From assembly GCF_000272475.1 (NCBI RefSeq), contig NZ_AKFJ01000110.1:1-64000 (forward strand): 64,000 nucleotides of DNA, in the 5' to 3' direction. This stretch comes from Novosphingobium sp. Rr 2-17 (lineage in GTDB: Bacteria > Pseudomonadota > Alphaproteobacteria > Sphingomonadales > Sphingomonadaceae). The notes under the pieces were generated by a model, which was not told the origin of the DNA, made no database searches, and was given only the letters and a program-made list of their open reading frames with translations. Within the stretch, counting starts at the first letter, position 1; the number at the start of each line of letters is the position of its first letter. Position numbers and translations under genes: made by a program. Positions 8,836 to 16,894 of the stretch are shown one piece after another.

Positions 8836-9113
8836 TGCTGGTCCTGGCGGACGTCGGCCACGGCAAGCGCAGCAGCGGCCTGGCGCTCGTTACGCGCTTC
8901 TTCCGCCTTGGCGACATGGTGACGGCAAACGCGGCCCTTCGAAGGGTCGGGATGGCAAACGGCGCTGGCACCGGGACGGGCATTGCCGGTGGTGGTGCGG
9001 GCCGCGACGATGTGGCCCTTGCTGTGGGCGATGGTGTCGCCAGCGTAGTTCGCGGCGGCGGGGGTCGGTGCGGTAAAGGCGGCAACGACCAGAAGGGCGA
9101 GCGAAGGCATCAA
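8832..9113 (-). CDS. Small predicted secreted protein
   Basis: A 93-residue protein with a short hydrophobic leader (MMPSLALLVVAAFTAPTPAAA) and a basic, His/Cys-containing remainder with two cysteines (VCHPDPSKGRVCRHH), then an Ala/Glu-rich helix. A 4-bp stop/start overlap with the following secreted-protein gene supports that it is real despite its size. The paired cysteines could make a disulfide in the periplasm. Function unknown. Confidence 0.55.
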   Translation of the reverse strand: MMPSLALLVVAAFTAPTPAAANYAGDTIAHSKGHIVAARTTTGNARPGASAVCHPDPSKGRVCRHHVAKAEEARNERQAAAALAVADVRQDQQ

Positions 9114-9356
9114 TCTTTCTCCAATGGCACGCTTGTTTGCGTTGCTGAAAGATTGGTGCGCTTTCGTGTCAGGCTTCGGGCGCCCATGTTACGAAGTATT
9201 GCCCGCCCGCACGTTTGGCCATCCTCTTACAATCCCATACAAATTTGAACGGAATCTGCCAAGGGTGCTCTGCCTGTATTCAGGTCATCGGGCGTAGAAA
9301 GCAAGCAACGAACAAGGAAACGCGCATCCGGCGCGATCCTGATTTGGAGCTTCGAC

Positions 9357-9803
9357 ATGAACCTCTTCAAGAAGTCTGTTCTGGCCGCCGGCCTTGCCGC
9401 TACCGCCCTCGCCGCCAGCACCCCAGCCATGGCGCGTGATTATTACCGGGGTGGCGCAGACCCTGCGGCAGCCGCCGTCGGCGCCGGTATCCTCGGCCTT
9501 GCGGTCGGTGCACTCATCGCCGGTTCTAACCATCGCGACGCTTACTACGACGACGGCTACTACGACGATGGCTACTATGACGATTACGACGTGGTCTATG
9601 CCCCCGGCTGGTCCTATCGTGACGGCTGGTACTGGGATCACGACGGTCGTCGCTTCTCGCGCGAGGATTACTTCAGCCGCAATCCCGGTTTCCGCCCGGC
9701 GCCAAGGCCGAACTTCGCTGCCGGCCCCGATCGCGGACCGCCTCCCGCCGATATGCACCGCGGATACGGTCGGGACGCCGGCGGACCGCACCGCGGTTTC
9801 TGA
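9357..9803 (+). CDS. Secreted glycine-zipper, Tyr/Asp-rich small protein
   Basis: A 148-residue protein. It has a signal peptide ending STPAMA, then a glycine-zipper segment AVGAGILGLAVGALIAG, then four tyrosine/aspartate repeats (DDGYYDDGYYDDY) and a segment GWSYRDGWYWDHDGRRFSRED. It shares its signal peptide layout and zipper with the next gene (10062-10544), so the two are paralogues. Glycine zippers often mark outer-membrane-associated lipoprotein-like proteins, but no lipobox Cys is present. An envelope stress or cell-surface role is a guess. Confidence 0.68.
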   Translation: MNLFKKSVLAAGLAATALAASTPAMARDYYRGGADPAAAAVGAGILGLAVGALIAGSNHRDAYYDDGYYDDGYYDDYDVVYAPGWSYRDGWYWDHDGRRFSREDYFSRNPGFRPAPRPNFAAGPDRGPPPADMHRGYGRDAGGPHRGF

Positions 9804-9810
9804 ACTCCCT

Positions 9811-9846
9811 CGCCGTGCGCCGGGAACACCTGCTCGACGCACGGCG
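9811..9846 (+). terminator. GC hairpin after the first glycine-zipper gene
   Basis: CGCCGTGCG (9811-9819) and CGCACGGCG (9838-9846) form a perfect 9-bp stem just after the stop codon. There is no T tract, so it could be a Rho-dependent terminator or mRNA stabiliser rather than a classic intrinsic terminator. Confidence 0.4.
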
Positions 9847-9859
9847 CCCGCCCCCCCCA

Positions 9860-9881
9860 ATTGGGCGCCGATTGGGCGCCG
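9860..9881. repeat. Two tandem copies of an 11-bp unit
   Basis: ATTGGGCGCCG occurs twice in tandem (9860-9870 and 9871-9881). Each copy contains the palindrome GGCGCC. Function not evident. Confidence 0.6.
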
Positions 9882-10061
9882 ATCGGACCGGCTTGTAGTC
9901 AGATTATCATTTTCAACTCATCATGCAGGAATGGCATCTTGCCGCAAGTAACCGGTGATTAACTGACAATTCACTCCATGTTCAGTGCCAATCGACGAAC
10001 AAGGATCACAACGCGCCCACCCTATCGCCGTTAAACGGTTGGCCGCTTAGGGAGACGAAAC

Positions 10062-10544
10062 ATGTCTATGAACTTGAAGAAATGGACCGCTCGCGTCAGC
10101 CTTGGCGCAGCACTGGCTGCCTCCACATTGGTCGCCGTCGCTCCGGCGCAGGCGCAACCTTATCCGTACCGTCATCGGGGTGGTGGCGATGGTGCCGCCA
10201 TTGCCGTGGGTGCCGGCATCCTGGGCCTTGCCGTCGGCGCGGCGATAGCCGATCGCAACGATAATAGGTATTATGATCGCCGCTATTACGACAGCCGCCG
10301 CTATGTGACGATTCGCGATCGCCCCGGCTACTATTACTACTACGATGGCTATCCGGGCCGGTACTACCAGGATCGCTACTACGATCGGTACTACGCCCCC
10401 TACTACCGTGAGCGGTGGGGTGATCGCGGCTACTACCGCGATGGTCGCCGGGGCTATCGCGATGATCGCAGGGGCCATTACGAGGACCGCCGTGGTTGGC
10501 GCGACGACCGTGGCGGCTGGCGCGGAGACCGTCGCGGATGGTAA
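10062..10544 (+). CDS. Secreted glycine-zipper, Tyr/Arg-rich small protein (paralogue)
   Basis: A 160-residue protein related to the preceding gene: signal peptide ending VAPAQAQ, zipper VGAGILGLAVGAAIADRND, then a strongly biased tail of Tyr, Arg, Asp and Gly (many DRYYD, RGWRDDRGG-type units). The tail is basic where that of its paralogue is acidic. The ATG at 10062 follows GGGAGACG. The downstream 11-bp direct repeat TAACCGCACCT and a strong hairpin end the unit. Function unknown; the repetitive tail suggests a surface, matrix or nucleic-acid/polyanion-binding role. Confidence 0.68.
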   Translation: MSMNLKKWTARVSLGAALAASTLVAVAPAQAQPYPYRHRGGGDGAAIAVGAGILGLAVGAAIADRNDNRYYDRRYYDSRRYVTIRDRPGYYYYYDGYPGRYYQDRYYDRYYAPYYRERWGDRGYYRDGRRGYRDDRRGHYEDRRGWRDDRGGWRGDRRGW

Positions 10545-10584
10545 TGTGCCGCTAACCGCACCTTAACCGCACCTTATCGACAAG

Positions 10585-10616
10585 AAACGGCGGCCTTTCG
10601 AAAGGGGCCGCCGTTT
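10585..10616 (+). terminator. Strong hairpin terminator
   Basis: AAACGGCGGCC (10585-10595) pairs with GGCCGCCGTTT (10606-10616) around a short loop, and a T run closes the 3' arm. It ends the glycine-zipper gene 10062-10544. Confidence 0.75.
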
Positions 10617-10689
10617 CCACATCTGTCGTCAGCGATTACCGCCGTTCGTTGTCGCCAATCGTTGCCAGTGCCGCTATGCGCAGCCCGTT

Positions 10690-11841
10690 ATGGAAATCGC
10701 AGACCTGCGCATCGCCCTGTTCTCGGGCAATTACAACTACGTTCGCGACGGCGCGAACCAGGCGCTGAACCGGCTTGTCGGCTATCTGCTGCGCCAGGGC
10801 GCGCAAGTGCGCGTCTACGCACCGGTCGTCAAAACCCCCGCGTTCGAGCCTACCGGCGAATTGATCGGCGTCCACGCCATGCCCATTCCGGGCCGCCCGG
10901 AATACCGCATCCCACTGGGAATCGGCGGAAAAGCTAGGCGTGATCTCAAGGCGTTCGGACCCAACGTTGTCCACGTCTCGTCACCCGATCCGGTGGGACA
11001 TCAAGCGGTAAGCTGGGCGCGCGCGCGCGGAATTCCCGTGCTGTCATCGGTCCACACTCGGTTCGAAACCTACTTGCGGTACTACAACATGGCTTGGGGC
11101 GAGCCCGTGATCGAGGCCATCCTGCGCCGGTTCTATCGCCGCTGTAACGCCTTGGTCGCGCCCAGCGAAAGCATGGCGCAACTGCTGCGACAGCAGCGGA
11201 TGAACTATGACGTGTCCATCTGGTCGCGCGGCGTCGATCACGAGACCTTCAACCCCAGCCGCCGCGATATGGACTGGCGACGCAACCTGGGCATCGCGGA
11301 TGACGAGGTGGCAATCGGCTTCCTAGGGAGGTTGGTGATGGAAAAGGGTCTAGACGTGTTCTCCGACACCCTGGACGAACTGCGCCGGCGCAACATCGCC
11401 CACAAGGTCATCGTCATCGGCGAAGGCCCCGCGCGCGGCTGGTTCGAGGAGCGCCTGCCCGGCGCCTCGTTCGTCGGCTTTCAGCAAGGAGTGGACCTAG
11501 GCCGGGCCGTCGCTTGCATGGACGTGCTGTTCAACCCATCGGTCACCGAGACGTTCGGCAACGTCACGCTGGAGGCGATGGCCTGCGCTACGCCTGTCGT
11601 TGCCGCCGCCGCCACCGGCAGCCAGAGCCTGGTCGATGATCATGTCTCGGGCCGGCTGATCCCGCCCGGCGCGGTGCATCAATTCGCCGAAGCGCTGAAG
11701 GGATACCTGGTTAACCCGCAACTGCGCGAGGCGCACGGCGCCGCTGGTGCCGCCCGAGCCTCGGAGTTCAGTTGGGACCGGATCAACCACACGGTGGCGG
11801 ATACTTATGTGCGCTTGATCCGCCAGAAGGCGCGCGGTTAG
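10690..11841 (+). CDS. Glycosyltransferase family 4 (GT-B) enzyme
   Basis: A 383-residue retaining glycosyltransferase of the MgtA/SqdX-like GT4 group. The acceptor-side N-domain begins LRIALFSGNYNYVRDGANQ; the donor-binding C-domain has GRLVMEKGLDVF (about 222-233) and the EX7E motif in NPSVTETFGNVTLEAMA (about 281-297) that binds nucleotide-sugar phosphate and ribose. No membrane segment is present, so it is soluble or peripheral. Related enzymes transfer mannose or other hexoses to lipid acceptors such as diacylglycerol or phosphatidylinositol. It stands alone between two terminator-like sites and a convergent membrane protein gene, so its acceptor is not revealed by context. Confidence 0.86.
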   Translation: MEIADLRIALFSGNYNYVRDGANQALNRLVGYLLRQGAQVRVYAPVVKTPAFEPTGELIGVHAMPIPGRPEYRIPLGIGGKARRDLKAFGPNVVHVSSPDPVGHQAVSWARARGIPVLSSVHTRFETYLRYYNMAWGEPVIEAILRRFYRRCNALVAPSESMAQLLRQQRMNYDVSIWSRGVDHETFNPSRRDMDWRRNLGIADDEVAIGFLGRLVMEKGLDVFSDTLDELRRRNIAHKVIVIGEGPARGWFEERLPGASFVGFQQGVDLGRAVACMDVLFNPSVTETFGNVTLEAMACATPVVAAAATGSQSLVDDHVSGRLIPPGAVHQFAEALKGYLVNPQLREAHGAAGAARASEFSWDRINHTVADTYVRLIRQKARG

Positions 11842-11847
11842 GGCCGG

Positions 11848-12282
11848 TTAGCGCAAGACGCCTTGCTTCGTCTTGCGCACGGCGTACCACAACAGCGCCA
11901 CCGCGACGGCCCAGACCACCACCATCGTGATGATATTCACGACATCGGTAAGGCCGGGCATGGCAGAGGCGATGTCCCATCCGTGCGTCACTGAGAGGCC
12001 AAGGATCGAGACGACGAATGCGGGCGCGGCCCAGCGCGACCGGGTCAGCAGAAGTAGCGAACCTGCCAGCGCAGCCCAAACCCCGATGAACCACGGCCCG
12101 ATCGTCCAGGAAGGTTCGGAATCGAGCCAGTCGATCAACCCCGGCGGGACGTTCGCCAACCAGGTAACATCGCGTGTCGCCGTCATGGTGAAGTCCAGGG
12201 CACCAAAGCCGTTCCACGCCAGCGACAGCAACGCGATCAGCCAATACCGCCGTCCCGGTCGCCTCGAAGTCGTCTCGCTCAT
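11848..12282 (-). CDS. Small integral membrane protein of unknown function
   Basis: A 144-residue protein with four predicted membrane helices (about residues 14-30, 62-79, 85-103 and 116-133) and a basic N-terminus SETTSRRPGRR. No catalytic motif is recognised. It is convergent with the glycosyltransferase (6 bp between stops) and divergent from rarA (90 bp). It is similar in layout to many uncharacterised four-helix membrane proteins of sphingomonads. Confidence 0.6.
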   Translation of the reverse strand: MSETTSRRPGRRYWLIALLSLAWNGFGALDFTMTATRDVTWLANVPPGLIDWLDSEPSWTIGPWFIGVWAALAGSLLLLTRSRWAAPAFVVSILGLSVTHGWDIASAMPGLTDVVNIITMVVVWAVAVALLWYAVRKTKQGVLR

Positions 12283-12372
12283 GGAACCCCTCCCGTCAGA
12301 TACGTGGTCGCCTGCGTAAACATCGCATGCGCCCGGTGCAATCGCGCGCAGTGATCGCTACATTGCCCGGCG

Positions 12373-13701
12373 ATGGCAGATCTCTTCGTCGATGACCTTC
12401 CCCCCGCGCCCAACCAGCCCCGCGAAGATGCACCGCTGGCCGAGCGGTTGCGCCCGCGCGGCCTGACCGATGTCGTAGGCCAGGAACACCTGACCGGCCC
12501 GGGAGGTGCGATCGGGCGCATGGTCGCGGCGGGACGGCTATCCTCGATGATCCTGTGGGGACCGCCCGGCACCGGCAAGACCAGCATAGCCCGCTTGCTG
12601 GCCGAAGCGGTGGGAATGCGCTTCGTCGCCATCTCCGCCGTGTTCTCAGGCGTCGCCGATCTGAAGAAGGCCTTCGCGGAAGCCGAAGCCGCCGCGCAAG
12701 GCCGAATGGGGCCGGGCCAGCGTACGCTGCTGTTCGTGGATGAAATCCACCGCTTCAATCGCGCGCAGCAGGATGGCTTCCTTCCGTTTGTAGAGCGCGG
12801 CACCGTCACGCTGGTCGGCGCGACGACCGAGAACCCCAGCTTCGCGCTCAACGCCGCGCTGCTCAGCCGCGCGCAAGTGCTGATCCTTCATCGCCTTGGC
12901 CCCGAGCCGCTGGAGGCGCTGCTCGACAAAGCCGAAGCGCTGGAAGGCCCCCTGCCCGTCACCGCCGATGCCCGCGCGGCGCTGGTCGCCTCGGCGGATG
13001 GCGATGGCCGTTTCCTGCTCAACCAGGCCGAGACGCTGTATGCCGCCAAGATCCCAGAGCCGCTCGACCCGGCGGGCCTGGGCGCCTTCCTGCAGCGCCG
13101 CGTCGCCGTCTACGACAAGGATCGCGACGGCCACTACAACCTCATCAGCGCCTTGCACAAATCCCTGCGCGGTTCCGATCCGCAGGCAGCGCTGTACTAC
13201 ATGGCACGCATGCTGACGGCGGGCGAGGAACCGCTTTACGTGCTGCGCCGCCTGGTCCGGTTCGCCAGCGAAGACGTAGGTCTCGCCGATCCGCAAGCGC
13301 TTGTGCAGTGCCTAGCCGCCAAGGACGCTTACGAGTTCCTCGGCTCTCCCGAAGGCGAACTGGCGATCGTCCAGGCATGCCTGTATCTCGCCACCGCGCC
13401 CAAATCCAACGCGGCGTACAAGGCGTTCAAGTCCTCGTGGAAAAGCGCGAAGGAAACCGGCTCGCTCAGCCCGCCCCCCAACATCCTCAATGCCCCGACT
13501 AAGCTGATGAAGGACATCGGCTATGGCAAGGACTACGCCTACGACCACGATGCACCCGAGGGCTTTTCCGGCGACAATTATTGGCCCGGGGACATGGCGC
13601 CACAGACCTACTACGCCCCGGTCGAGCGCGGCTTCGAACGCGAAGTGAAAAAGCGCCTCGATTGGTGGGACAAGAAACGCGCCGAACTGCGCGGCGAATA
13701 G
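12373..13701 (+). CDS. rarA: Replication-associated recombination protein A (RarA/MgsA)
   Basis: A 442-residue AAA+ ATPase of the clamp-loader clade acting at stalled replication forks. Visible motifs: PLAERLRPRGLTDVVGQEHL near the N-terminus, Walker A GPPGTGKT at 63-70, Walker B LLFVDEIHR at 119-127, sensor 1 TTENPSF at 151-157, and the C-terminal tetramerisation/helical domain with SAKETGSLSPPPNILNAPTKLM and GYGKDYAYDHD. Full length for the family. It is 10 bp upstream of a DUF429-like gene, probably co-transcribed. Confidence 0.95.
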   Translation: MADLFVDDLPPAPNQPREDAPLAERLRPRGLTDVVGQEHLTGPGGAIGRMVAAGRLSSMILWGPPGTGKTSIARLLAEAVGMRFVAISAVFSGVADLKKAFAEAEAAAQGRMGPGQRTLLFVDEIHRFNRAQQDGFLPFVERGTVTLVGATTENPSFALNAALLSRAQVLILHRLGPEPLEALLDKAEALEGPLPVTADARAALVASADGDGRFLLNQAETLYAAKIPEPLDPAGLGAFLQRRVAVYDKDRDGHYNLISALHKSLRGSDPQAALYYMARMLTAGEEPLYVLRRLVRFASEDVGLADPQALVQCLAAKDAYEFLGSPEGELAIVQACLYLATAPKSNAAYKAFKSSWKSAKETGSLSPPPNILNAPTKLMKDIGYGKDYAYDHDAPEGFSGDNYWPGDMAPQTYYAPVERGFEREVKKRLDWWDKKRAELRGE

Positions 13702-13711
13702 CGGCCTGCCC

Positions 13712-14596
13712 ATGCGCCGCTTCCGGCACTTCATGGCGATCGACTGGTCCGGCGCGGTCGGTCCTCGGCAAAAGGGCATCGCCGTCGCCTGCTGCGGGTT
13801 GAGCGGGGCTCCCGAACTGCTGCGCCCTCCCGAGCATCGATACTGGTCGCGCGCGGACGTGCTCGATCTGCTGCTGCACCGCTTGCCGCAAGACACCCTC
13901 ATTGGCCTCGATCTCGGCATCTCGCTGCCCTTCGCGGACGCTGGCGCGTTCTTCCCTGGCTGGGCGGACAGTCCAGCAGACGCCCACGCCTTGTGGGCGA
14001 TGGTCGATACGATGAGCGCCAAGGACGATCACCTCGCCGCCTCCGCCTTCGTGGACCACCCCGACCTCAGCCCCTACTTTCGCCGCCATGGCGGGCGCGA
14101 GGGTGCCTCGTTCCATCTTCCCGGCATCCCGCACCGCCGCGGCCGAATGCGCGTGACGGAGCAGGCGCAGGCCCGCGCAGGGTGCCAGCCCTACTCGAAC
14201 TTCAACCTCGTCGGCGCGGCCCAAGTCGGCAAGTCCAGCCTGACCGGAATGCGGATGCTGCATCGCCTGGACCAACGTGTGCCAGTCTGGCCTGTCGACC
14301 CACTACCGCCGCAAGGATCGGTGGTGGTCGAAATCTACACAACACTTGCCGCGATCGCCGCCGGGCGTAGGCCGGGCCGCTCCAAAATGACCGACTACGA
14401 CGCGCTCAATACCGCTCTCGAGCGACTGGGATCGCCGCCGGTCGCAGGCCAAGCCGCGATCGACGATCACAGCGCCGACGCGCTCCTGACCGCCGCCTGG
14501 CTGCGCGTGGCCGCCCCCCGCCCCGAACTGTGGGACCCTGCCGAACTCACCCCCGATCTCGCCCGGACGGAGGGCTGGACGTTCGGTGCGGCTTGA
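13712..14596 (+). CDS. DUF429-like protein, predicted RNase H-like fold
   Basis: A 294-residue protein. The N-terminal MAIDWSGAVG (about 8-17) and LIGLDLGISLPFAD (about 63-76) look like the first two acidic strands of an RNase H-like fold, and DDHSADALLTAAWL (about 252-265) like the last acidic helix with Asp/His, as in DUF429 proteins. These residues suggest metal-dependent nuclease or hydrolase chemistry, which is inference. It follows rarA by 10 bp, hinting at a DNA-maintenance link, although such pairing may be chance. Confidence 0.55.
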   Translation: MRRFRHFMAIDWSGAVGPRQKGIAVACCGLSGAPELLRPPEHRYWSRADVLDLLLHRLPQDTLIGLDLGISLPFADAGAFFPGWADSPADAHALWAMVDTMSAKDDHLAASAFVDHPDLSPYFRRHGGREGASFHLPGIPHRRGRMRVTEQAQARAGCQPYSNFNLVGAAQVGKSSLTGMRMLHRLDQRVPVWPVDPLPPQGSVVVEIYTTLAAIAAGRRPGRSKMTDYDALNTALERLGSPPVAGQAAIDDHSADALLTAAWLRVAAPRPELWDPAELTPDLARTEGWTFGAA

Positions 14597-14663
14597 CGCA
14601 CAACCGGCGCCATCACCGGCGCGCCGCCCTGCCGGGCGCTCGCCTAGCCATGGCAGGACGTAA

Positions 14664-16385
14664 ATGCGCTCCATCAAACAGTGCCTTCTAACCAGCATCA
14701 CCGGCCTCGCCCTAGGCCTGTGCGCGACCGCAACACCGGTGGCCGCGAAAGCCGCCGCGACGTCCGAATGGAAAAGCTTCGTCGGCAAGACGATACAGGA
14801 CTGGTTCGCGCTCGATCCGTCCTTCGCGATCTACGAAGGCGCGCATGAATACGACGGCAAGCTGCCGGATTGGAGCGAGGCCGGTCTCCAGCGCAAGGCG
14901 GCGTTCGATCGCTCAGTCATTGCCAAAGCCGGTGCGTTCAAGAACCTGTCGCCCGCAGACACATTCGAGCGCGACTACCTCATGTCGGTCGCGCGCCGTG
15001 ATTTGTTCTGGCTGGTGGATGCCGACCAGCCCCATCGCAACGTCGCTTTCTACGTTGGTGGTGGGCTGGACCCCAACGTCTACGTCAGCCGCAACTACGC
15101 CGACAAGCCGACGCGGATGAAGGCGATGATCGCCTTTTTCCAGGGCATCCCCACTGCTACCACCCAGATCCGCGCCAATCTCAAGACGCCGATGCCCGCC
15201 AGCTTCGTCAGCTATGGCACCGCCGCATTTGCCGGCCTGGCCGACTACTATCGGGGCGATGCCCGCGCGGCCTTTGCCGACGTGAAAGATCCCGCGCTCC
15301 AGGCCCAGTTCAAGGACACCTCAGAGCGCGCTGGCGTGGCGATGCAGGCGCTGGCCGATTGGCTCAAGGCGCAGGCGCCCACCGCTACCACCGAGTTCGC
15401 GCTGGGGGCCGACAAGTTCGCCCGGATGCTCAAGGAAACCGAGTTGGTCGATACCCCGCTCGACCAGTTGGAAGCCGCAGCCCGCGCCGATCTCAAGCGC
15501 AACCAGAACGCGGTGAAGACAGCCTGCGCCCAGTACACGCCCGGCAAGTCTATCGCCGACTGCTTCGCCAAGATGAACGCCGATAAGCCTGCCGACGGCC
15601 CGGTCGCCGAAGCGCGCCGGCAGATCCCGATGCTGGCCGCGTTCGTGCGTGATAAGGACTTGCTCACCATCCCCGGCACCAAGCTAGCGGCGGTCGAGGA
15701 AAGCCCACCCTACAACCGCGCCAACTCCGCCTACATGGACCCGCCGGGGCCATTGGAGAAAGGCGGCTCGTCGATCTACTATATCTCCCCGCCGGACCCG
15801 ACGTGGTCGAAGCAAAAGCAACTCGATTACATTCCGGCCAAGGCCGACCTTCTGTTCACCACGGTCCACGAAGTGATGCCGGGGCACTACTTGCAGTTCC
15901 TCCATTCGAACCAGGCGCCTTCGATGGTGGGCAAGCTGTGGGTCGGCTACGGCTTCGCCGAAGGTTGGGCGCACTATACCGAGCAGATGATGTGGGACGC
16001 GGGCCTGGGCAACGGCGCGCTGGAAGTTCACCTCGGCCAACTTTCCAACGCCCTGCTGCGCGACTGCCGATTCATTTCGGCGATCAGCCTGCACGCCCGC
16101 GGCATGACCGAGGCCCAATCCAAGCGCTTGTTCATCGACGAATGCTGGATCGACGAAGGCAACGCCGAACAGCAAGCCGCGCGCGGCACCTACGATCCGG
16201 CCTACCTCAACTACACCCTCAACAAGCTGCTCATCACCAAACTTCGCGAGGATTGGACCGCCAGCCACGGCGGTCGCCAGGCGTGGAAAGCCTTCCACGA
16301 TCAGTTCCTCAGCTACGGCGGACCGCCCGTGCCACTGATCCGTCAGGCGATGATGAAGGAACCCGCCCCGCACGCCGTGTTCTGA
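14664..16385 (+). CDS. DUF885 family secreted metallopeptidase-like protein
   Basis: A 573-residue protein with a signal peptide (MRSIKQCLLTSITGLALGLCATATPVAA) and a DUF885 domain covering the rest. The zinc-binding motif is visible as VHEVMPGHYLQ with His402, Glu403 and His408 in an HExxxxH arrangement typical of this family, and a downstream EGWAHYTEQMMWD supplies the third-ligand glutamate region. Family members are presumed periplasmic or surface oligopeptidases or carboxypeptidases. It is monocistronic and ends in a GC hairpin just before tRNA-Thr. Confidence 0.82.
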   Translation: MRSIKQCLLTSITGLALGLCATATPVAAKAAATSEWKSFVGKTIQDWFALDPSFAIYEGAHEYDGKLPDWSEAGLQRKAAFDRSVIAKAGAFKNLSPADTFERDYLMSVARRDLFWLVDADQPHRNVAFYVGGGLDPNVYVSRNYADKPTRMKAMIAFFQGIPTATTQIRANLKTPMPASFVSYGTAAFAGLADYYRGDARAAFADVKDPALQAQFKDTSERAGVAMQALADWLKAQAPTATTEFALGADKFARMLKETELVDTPLDQLEAAARADLKRNQNAVKTACAQYTPGKSIADCFAKMNADKPADGPVAEARRQIPMLAAFVRDKDLLTIPGTKLAAVEESPPYNRANSAYMDPPGPLEKGGSSIYYISPPDPTWSKQKQLDYIPAKADLLFTTVHEVMPGHYLQFLHSNQAPSMVGKLWVGYGFAEGWAHYTEQMMWDAGLGNGALEVHLGQLSNALLRDCRFISAISLHARGMTEAQSKRLFIDECWIDEGNAEQQAARGTYDPAYLNYTLNKLLITKLREDWTASHGGRQAWKAFHDQFLSYGGPPVPLIRQAMMKEPAPHAVF

Positions 16386-16406
16386 ACAAGTGCGGAAAAC
16401 TCTGGA

Positions 16407-16438
16407 CCGGCGCCCCCGCCTCGCGGTAAGGGCGCCGG
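16407..16438 (+). terminator. GC hairpin after the DUF885 gene
   Basis: CCGGCGCCC (16407-16415) pairs perfectly with GGGCGCCGG (16430-16438). No T tract follows, so its strength as an intrinsic terminator is uncertain, but it separates the peptidase gene from tRNA-Thr. Confidence 0.4.
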
Positions 16439-16454
16439 ATTGCCGCAACGGCAG

Positions 16455-16530
<76 letters not shown>

Positions 16531-16894
16531 GCGTTTTTCTGAGGGTTTCGGCCTCGGAAGAGCCCTTAGATCGTCTGCCAGTAAGTAACCGGCAAGACTA
16601 CCCAGACCCCCTCAATTTTGAAGATGGCGCGCCGATTCGGCGAAATCCGTTAGCCGATGTGAGGGCATTACGTGGTCCTGAAACGCTGGCACGGCGCACG
16701 GAGCGGGGCCGCGCCGGGCGCGAGGCCATTGCGAATAACCAGCATCAGGAAGGCGGACTGATGTTGCTTGACGAGCCCTGAGCCAAATAATCGCCCGAGC
16801 TAACTATTTTACAATAACTTAACATAGAATTTTCACGTTCTTATCTTACGCCCCATCCCACAGACTTCGCGATGCGCTATCAGTCCGGCGCACC
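16531..16894. other. Intergenic region between tRNA-Thr and the RND operon
   Basis: 364 bp with no convincing gene. The first 270 bp are GC-rich and could be a decayed gene remnant. The last 100 bp (about 16795-16860) are distinctly AT-rich, with several TTTACA/TAACTT-like stretches suitable for the efflux operon promoter and regulator sites, but I cannot define a -35/-10 pair with confidence. Confidence 0.5.
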
